Below are positions 7,209 through 10,274 of a DNA stretch of 10,274 nucleotides, piece by piece; within the stretch, counting starts at the first letter, position 1; the number at the start of each line of letters is the position of its first letter. The translations under genes and the position numbers were made by a program. The DNA lies in contig JAUUYK010000019.1 in the NCBI GenBank assembly GCA_030588285.1, forward strand, positions 1-10,274. Direction: 5' to 3'. The notes beneath the pieces were generated by a model, which did not search any database, was not told the origin of the DNA, and saw only the letters and a list, made by a program, of their open reading frames with translations. This stretch comes from Kiritimatiellales bacterium. GTDB taxonomy: Bacteria; Verrucomicrobiota; Kiritimatiellia; Kiritimatiellales; Pontiellaceae.

Positions 7209-9452
7209 ATGAAAATTCTTATTGCCGAGGATAATGCATTCTCTCGTACGTTACTGGAGAAGACGTTGACAAAAGCGGGGTATGAGGTTGTCACCGCAGA
7301 AAATGGCGATGCGGCATGGGATATCCTCCAGCAAGATGATTCCCCTAAACTGGCATTGATTGACTGGATGATGCCCGGGTTGAGCGGGATTGAACTGTGT
7401 AAAAAAATCAGGGAGATCGATAGCACGATACCGATCTATGTTATTCTCCTTACTGCAAAAACGGATAAAGAAGATGTTCTTGAGGGCTTTTCTGCGGGTG
7501 CAGATGATTTTATTAAAAAGCCGTTCGATCATGGTGAACTACTGGCTCGTATTCAAGTGGGGCGTCGATTGGTTGAGCAACAGGCCTTGCTATACTGCTT
7601 GATCGATTCAATTCCTGATCCAATTTATATGAAGGACAGCCATGGGTCTTATCTGGGTTGCAATGCGGCCTACGCACGTTTTGTTGGAACCAACCCCGAT
7701 CAGATTCCTTCTCGAGCCACATCCGAGGTGTTGCCCGCCGATCAAGCCCAGAAAGCTCATCAGGAAGATTTGCGGGTGCTGGCAAATGGCGAACTGCTTG
7801 AAACGGAGGGGTGGGTGACGGCTTCTGAAGGGAATCAGGTTTATCATAGTACCGTGAAAATTCCCTATTCAGAATCGGCCGCAGGGTCGACCGGGATGAT
7901 TGGTATTAGCCGAGATTTAACGAAGCGCATCGAAATGGAGCAGGAGATGAAGCAGTTGGCCGTGGCTGTTGAACAGTCCACGGAGTCGATTATGATTACC
8001 AGTATCGATGGAAGTATTCTCTATGTGAATGCCGCTTTTGAAGCGACTACGGGCTATTTATCCAAAGAGATGTTGGGGCATAGTCCAAAGCTGTTGCGGA
8101 GCGATGTTCACGATGCTCTATTTTTTAAAAACCTATGGAAAACGATATCCTCCGGAAAGACCTGGGAAGGAGAGCTTACTAACCGGAAGAAAGACGGAAG
8201 TCTTTATGTTGAAGAAGTTATTATTTACCCGATCCGGTGTGATGCTGGTGAAGTAATTAACTACGTTTCTATTAGTCGGGATATTACAAAGGAAATGGCG
8301 ATTGAAAAACATTTTCGGCAGCAGCAAAAGATGAATGCCATCGGGGAGCTTGCTGGAGGGATTTCACACGACTTTAATAATATTCTCACGGCCATTTTGG
8401 GATATGTTTCGCTCTGCATGGATTCTGTTGAGAAAGAAAGTGATACGTATAGCTATCTCAAGGAAGTGGTGAAGGCGGGGGATCGGGCAACGAGGCTGGT
8501 TCGACAAATCCTGACCTTCAGTCGGCAGGAGGAGCAGAAGTTTCATCCGTTGCAACTCCAGTATATTATTGATGACTCGCTTGATATGGTGCAGACCACA
8601 ATGAATAAGAGCATTGTGGTTAAAAAAGAAATTGGTCAAAATTGTGGTTCGATCCTGGGCGACACCACGCAACTTGAGCAAGTTATGGTGAACCTCTGTG
8701 CAAATGCGGTGCATGCGTTAGGCAAAGAAGGTTCGGGAGCATTATCAGTTTCGCTCAGGCAAGTGGAAATAAATGATCGTAAGTCCAACGATCAAATGGT
8801 GGAGCTTGATCCCGGAAGTTACGCATGTATTACTGTTTGTGATACAGGATGCGGTATGCCACCGGAAGTGCTTGAACGTATATTTGAACCGTATTACAGC
8901 ACCAAGAAAAAAGATGAAGGTACCGGTTTCGGGTTGTCGATTGTTCATGGAATTGTCCGAAAACATCGCGGCATAATTAATGTCGAAAGCGAAGTGGGGA
9001 AAGGTACAACATTCACCATCTACTTTCCTATACTGATTCATTATTCCTGTTGCGGGAAACAAAAAAAGAATTCATTCGAGCAAGAAATTTATGGCCGAAT
9101 TCTTTTTGTTGATGATGGCAAAACCGTTCTCTCCATGGGGCGGGAAATCTTGGAATCATTCGGGTATACTGTGAGTGTCGGAACGAATGGCCGCGAGGCG
9201 CTTGAAACCTTCAAGCAAAACCCCGCTGGATTTGATGTGCTGGTTACGGATTACAGCATGCCGAAAATGAATGGGCATGAGCTGATTAAACAGGTGCTGG
9301 ATCTCCGACAGGATATCCCCACCATTTTATGCAGCGGATATATGGAGAAAATGGAAGGTGAAGACCTGAGTAAGCTTGGCCATTCTGCCTTTTTAGCTAA
9401 GCCTGTTGATTGGCGCGAACTGAGTCGAATCATTCAGGGAAAGGTTGGGTAA
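7209..9452 (+). CDS. Hybrid sensor histidine kinase, REC-PAS-PAS-HisKA-HATPase-REC
   Basis: A 747-residue cytoplasmic signalling protein with no membrane segments. The N-terminal receiver (1-120) has D8, phospho-acceptor D52 (IDWMMPG), T82 and K104 (KKPF). PAS1 spans about 127-245 (IPDPIYMKDSHGSYLGCN) and PAS2 about 250-372 (TGYLSKEMLGHSPKLL), each ending in an SRDxTK motif. HisKA holds H387 in ELAGGISHDFNNILTAILGY, the NtrB-like HDFNN class. HATPase_c (about 485-608) has its N box (LEQVMVNLCANAVHAL), DTGCGMPPE, IFEPYYSTK and GTGFGLS. The C-terminal receiver (629-745) has D681 (VTDYSMPKMNG) and K731 (LAKP). All catalytic residues are present, so it should be active. There is no DNA-binding output and no adjacent regulator, so the partner is unknown. 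The signal sensed by the PAS domains cannot be told. It is followed after 89 nt by the pilT-like gene, which may be coincidence. Confidence 0.95.
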   Translation: MKILIAEDNAFSRTLLEKTLTKAGYEVVTAENGDAAWDILQQDDSPKLALIDWMMPGLSGIELCKKIREIDSTIPIYVILLTAKTDKEDVLEGFSAGADDFIKKPFDHGELLARIQVGRRLVEQQALLYCLIDSIPDPIYMKDSHGSYLGCNAAYARFVGTNPDQIPSRATSEVLPADQAQKAHQEDLRVLANGELLETEGWVTASEGNQVYHSTVKIPYSESAAGSTGMIGISRDLTKRIEMEQEMKQLAVAVEQSTESIMITSIDGSILYVNAAFEATTGYLSKEMLGHSPKLLRSDVHDALFFKNLWKTISSGKTWEGELTNRKKDGSLYVEEVIIYPIRCDAGEVINYVSISRDITKEMAIEKHFRQQQKMNAIGELAGGISHDFNNILTAILGYVSLCMDSVEKESDTYSYLKEVVKAGDRATRLVRQILTFSRQEEQKFHPLQLQYIIDDSLDMVQTTMNKSIVVKKEIGQNCGSILGDTTQLEQVMVNLCANAVHALGKEGSGALSVSLRQVEINDRKSNDQMVELDPGSYACITVCDTGCGMPPEVLERIFEPYYSTKKKDEGTGFGLSIVHGIVRKHRGIINVESEVGKGTTFTIYFPILIHYSCCGKQKKNSFEQEIYGRILFVDDGKTVLSMGREILESFGYTVSVGTNGREALETFKQNPAGFDVLVTDYSMPKMNGHELIKQVLDLRQDIPTILCSGYMEKMEGEDLSKLGHSAFLAKPVDWRELSRIIQGKVG

Positions 9453-9490
9453 TGTACTAATTTAAACTATTTGTTTCAGAGGGGAGCGGA

Positions 9491-9532
9491 GTGGCATTAA
9501 TATTGCTAGTCTTTATATTATTCTTGTTTTAG
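9491..9532 (+). CDS. Possible 13-codon hydrophobic micro-ORF (doubtful)
   Basis: GTG at 9491 opens a reading frame for MALILLVFILFLF, ending at TAG (9530-9532). AGGGGAG at 9480-9486 lies in ribosome-site position. The stop overlaps the AGGGG (9531-9535) that serves the pilT-like gene, so translation could be coupled. It overlaps the sigma-54 promoter match, however, and a transcript from that promoter would start inside it. It may simply be chance. Confidence 0.12.
   Translation: MALILLVFILFLF
9492..9507 (+). promoter_or_regulatory. Sigma-54 (RpoN) promoter for the pilT-like gene
   Basis: TGGCATTAATATTGCT matches the -24/-12 consensus TGGCAYR-N4-TTGCW at all but one informative position, with the required GG-N10-GC spacing (GG 9493-9494, GC 9505-9506). 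Transcription would start near 9518, giving a leader of about 24 nt that includes AGGGG (9531-9535) before the ATG at 9542. RpoN control of type IV pilus genes is known in other bacteria. It would need an enhancer-binding activator, and none is encoded in the window. Confidence 0.65.
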
Positions 9533-9541
9533 GGGCTATTT

Positions 9542-10274
9542 ATGAAAAAAATTGATCAGTATCTTGAAATTATGCTAAAAAAGGGCGCCAGTGATATTCA
9601 TTTATCCACGAATCACCACCCCTGCTATCGCGTGGATGGTGAAATGCATTTCGATCGCAAAACTGAAAAACTGACCGACGCCGAACTAAAGGATCTACTC
9701 TATGAGTTTTGTCCTGAGCGGAATATTCAAGAATTTGAAGATGTATGGGACACAGATTTTGCCTACGAACTCCCCGGACTAGCCCGCTTTCGGGTTAATA
9801 TTTTTAAGGATCATGAAGGTATTGGGTCCGTAATGCGTCAGATTCCCTCGAAAATCCCCTCCTTTGAAGAGCTGAATATCCCCGATGGTGTACGTTCATT
9901 CTGTTTTCTGAACAAAGGTCTCGTCATTGTTACCGGTCCAACCGGTAGTGGAAAGTCCACCACACTTGCCGCGATGGTTGACTTAATCAATCGCACGCGC
10001 CGTCAGCACTTAATCACCGTCGAAGATCCGGTCGAATTTAAACATCGTTCATTAGGGTGTTTAGTTAATCAACGAGAAGTCTATGTACATACCAAAAGTT
10101 TTTCTAATGCCCTGCGCGCCGCCTTGCGTGATGATCCCGATATCGAGCTCGTCGTACCTGTGATCCAAATATCTAAATTCTCTTTATGTCCAATAATGCG
10201 CGTTATTGCTTTGTTTTTGACTTCTCCAAATGCGATTCCAGAATTTCGACATTTTGCAGCGCTACCAACATCTC
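9542..10274 (+). CDS. pilT: PilT-family twitching motility ATPase, sequence broken at about codon 204
   Basis: PilT hexamers power type IV pilus retraction. The frame runs open from the ATG at 9542 (AGGGG 6 nt upstream) to the window end. The N-terminal PAS-like domain is typical: KKGASDIHLS (13-22), YRVDGEM and the LPGLARFRVNIFKD segment. The Walker A motif GPTGSGKST is at 132-140. The Asp box region reads TVEDPVEF (159-166), then GCLVNQREV and FSNALRAALRDDPDIELV (187-204). In PilT the next residues should be GEMRD (Walker B), the His box and about 140 more. Here they are VPVIQISKFSLC and unrelated sequence. No frame after 10153 restores the family sequence. The native gene therefore ends at about 10153 and the remaining codons are probably foreign. 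A product made from this frame would lack Walker B and should be inactive. Confidence 0.9.
   Translation, partial: MKKIDQYLEIMLKKGASDIHLSTNHHPCYRVDGEMHFDRKTEKLTDAELKDLLYEFCPERNIQEFEDVWDTDFAYELPGLARFRVNIFKDHEGIGSVMRQIPSKIPSFEELNIPDGVRSFCFLNKGLVIVTGPTGSGKSTTLAAMVDLINRTRRQHLITVEDPVEFKHRSLGCLVNQREVYVHTKSFSNALRAALRDDPDIELVVPVIQISKFSLCPIMRVIALFLTSPNAIPEFRHFAALPTS
10154..10274. other. Foreign segment joined inside pilT, possibly the end of a mobile element
   Basis: From about 10154 the sequence has no PilT homology in any frame and is more AT-rich than the gene before it. On the minus strand an open frame enters from the window edge (10274) and stops at TAA (10205-10203). Its last residues, ILESHLEKSKTKQ, resemble a charged protein C-terminus, and about 50 nt of non-coding sequence then separate the stop from the junction. 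A gene ending just inside the boundary fits an insertion sequence carrying its transposase in reverse. I do not recognise a transposase family or a terminal repeat. An assembly chimera would look the same. Confidence 0.45.
10191..10208. repeat. 18-bp near-palindrome in the foreign segment
   Basis: CAATAATGCGCGTTATTG pairs with itself apart from one T-G position. It covers the stop codon of the minus-strand open frame. Its role is unknown; it could be a weak terminator or a subterminal structure of a mobile element. Confidence 0.4.

Noticed and set aside
10151..10274. A simple frameshift explaining the loss of PilT similarity
   Set aside because: The other two plus-strand frames after 10153 reach stops within a few codons and neither encodes GEMRD or the His box.

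Overview
The window looks like ordinary chromosome from a Gram-negative bacterium of middling GC. It carries core metabolic genes, a sensor kinase and the start of a type IV pilus ATPase gene. The phylum cannot be fixed from sequence alone. The gene set, the HDFNN-type hybrid kinase and the heptameric intergenic repeats would fit a PVC-type (e.g. Kiritimatiellota) or delta-type lineage, but that is a weak inference. No stretch longer than 300 bases lacks a gene. I found no CRISPR array, tRNA, rRNA or recognisable defence system.

Layout. Bases 1-5767 hold four plus-strand genes: the 3' part of cimA (citramalate synthase, isoleucine pathway), valS (valyl-tRNA synthetase), lipA (lipoyl synthase) and a family 2 glycosyltransferase of the polyprenyl-phosphate type. 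The cimA-valS gap (85 nt) holds an inverted array of degenerate heptamers. The valS-lipA and lipA-glycosyltransferase gaps are only 22 and 19 nt, so those three are probably cotranscribed. The glycosyltransferase meets a minus-strand DUF368 membrane protein (5764-6678) tail to tail, and the two stop codons share a TTAA. DUF368 proteins are polyprenyl-phosphate translocases, so the two convergent genes may act on the same lipid carrier. Two consecutive hairpins lie in the 3' end of the glycosyltransferase gene.

A 95-nt divergent region separates DUF368 from a small NifU-type Fe-S protein (6774-7022), which ends at a clear intrinsic terminator. Then comes a 747-residue orphan hybrid kinase with REC-PAS-PAS-HisKA-HATPase-REC layout (7209-9452). 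After an 89-nt gap that contains an excellent sigma-54 promoter match, a pilT-like gene starts at 9542.

The most unusual point is at the right end. The PilT reading frame is canonical up to the residues just before the conserved GEMRD (Walker B) motif. It then switches abruptly at about base 10154 to unrelated, AT-richer sequence that runs to the window end. This looks like an insertion or rearrangement breakpoint, or an assembly junction. The rest of the window is housekeeping, and I do not see a convincing undescribed multi-gene system.
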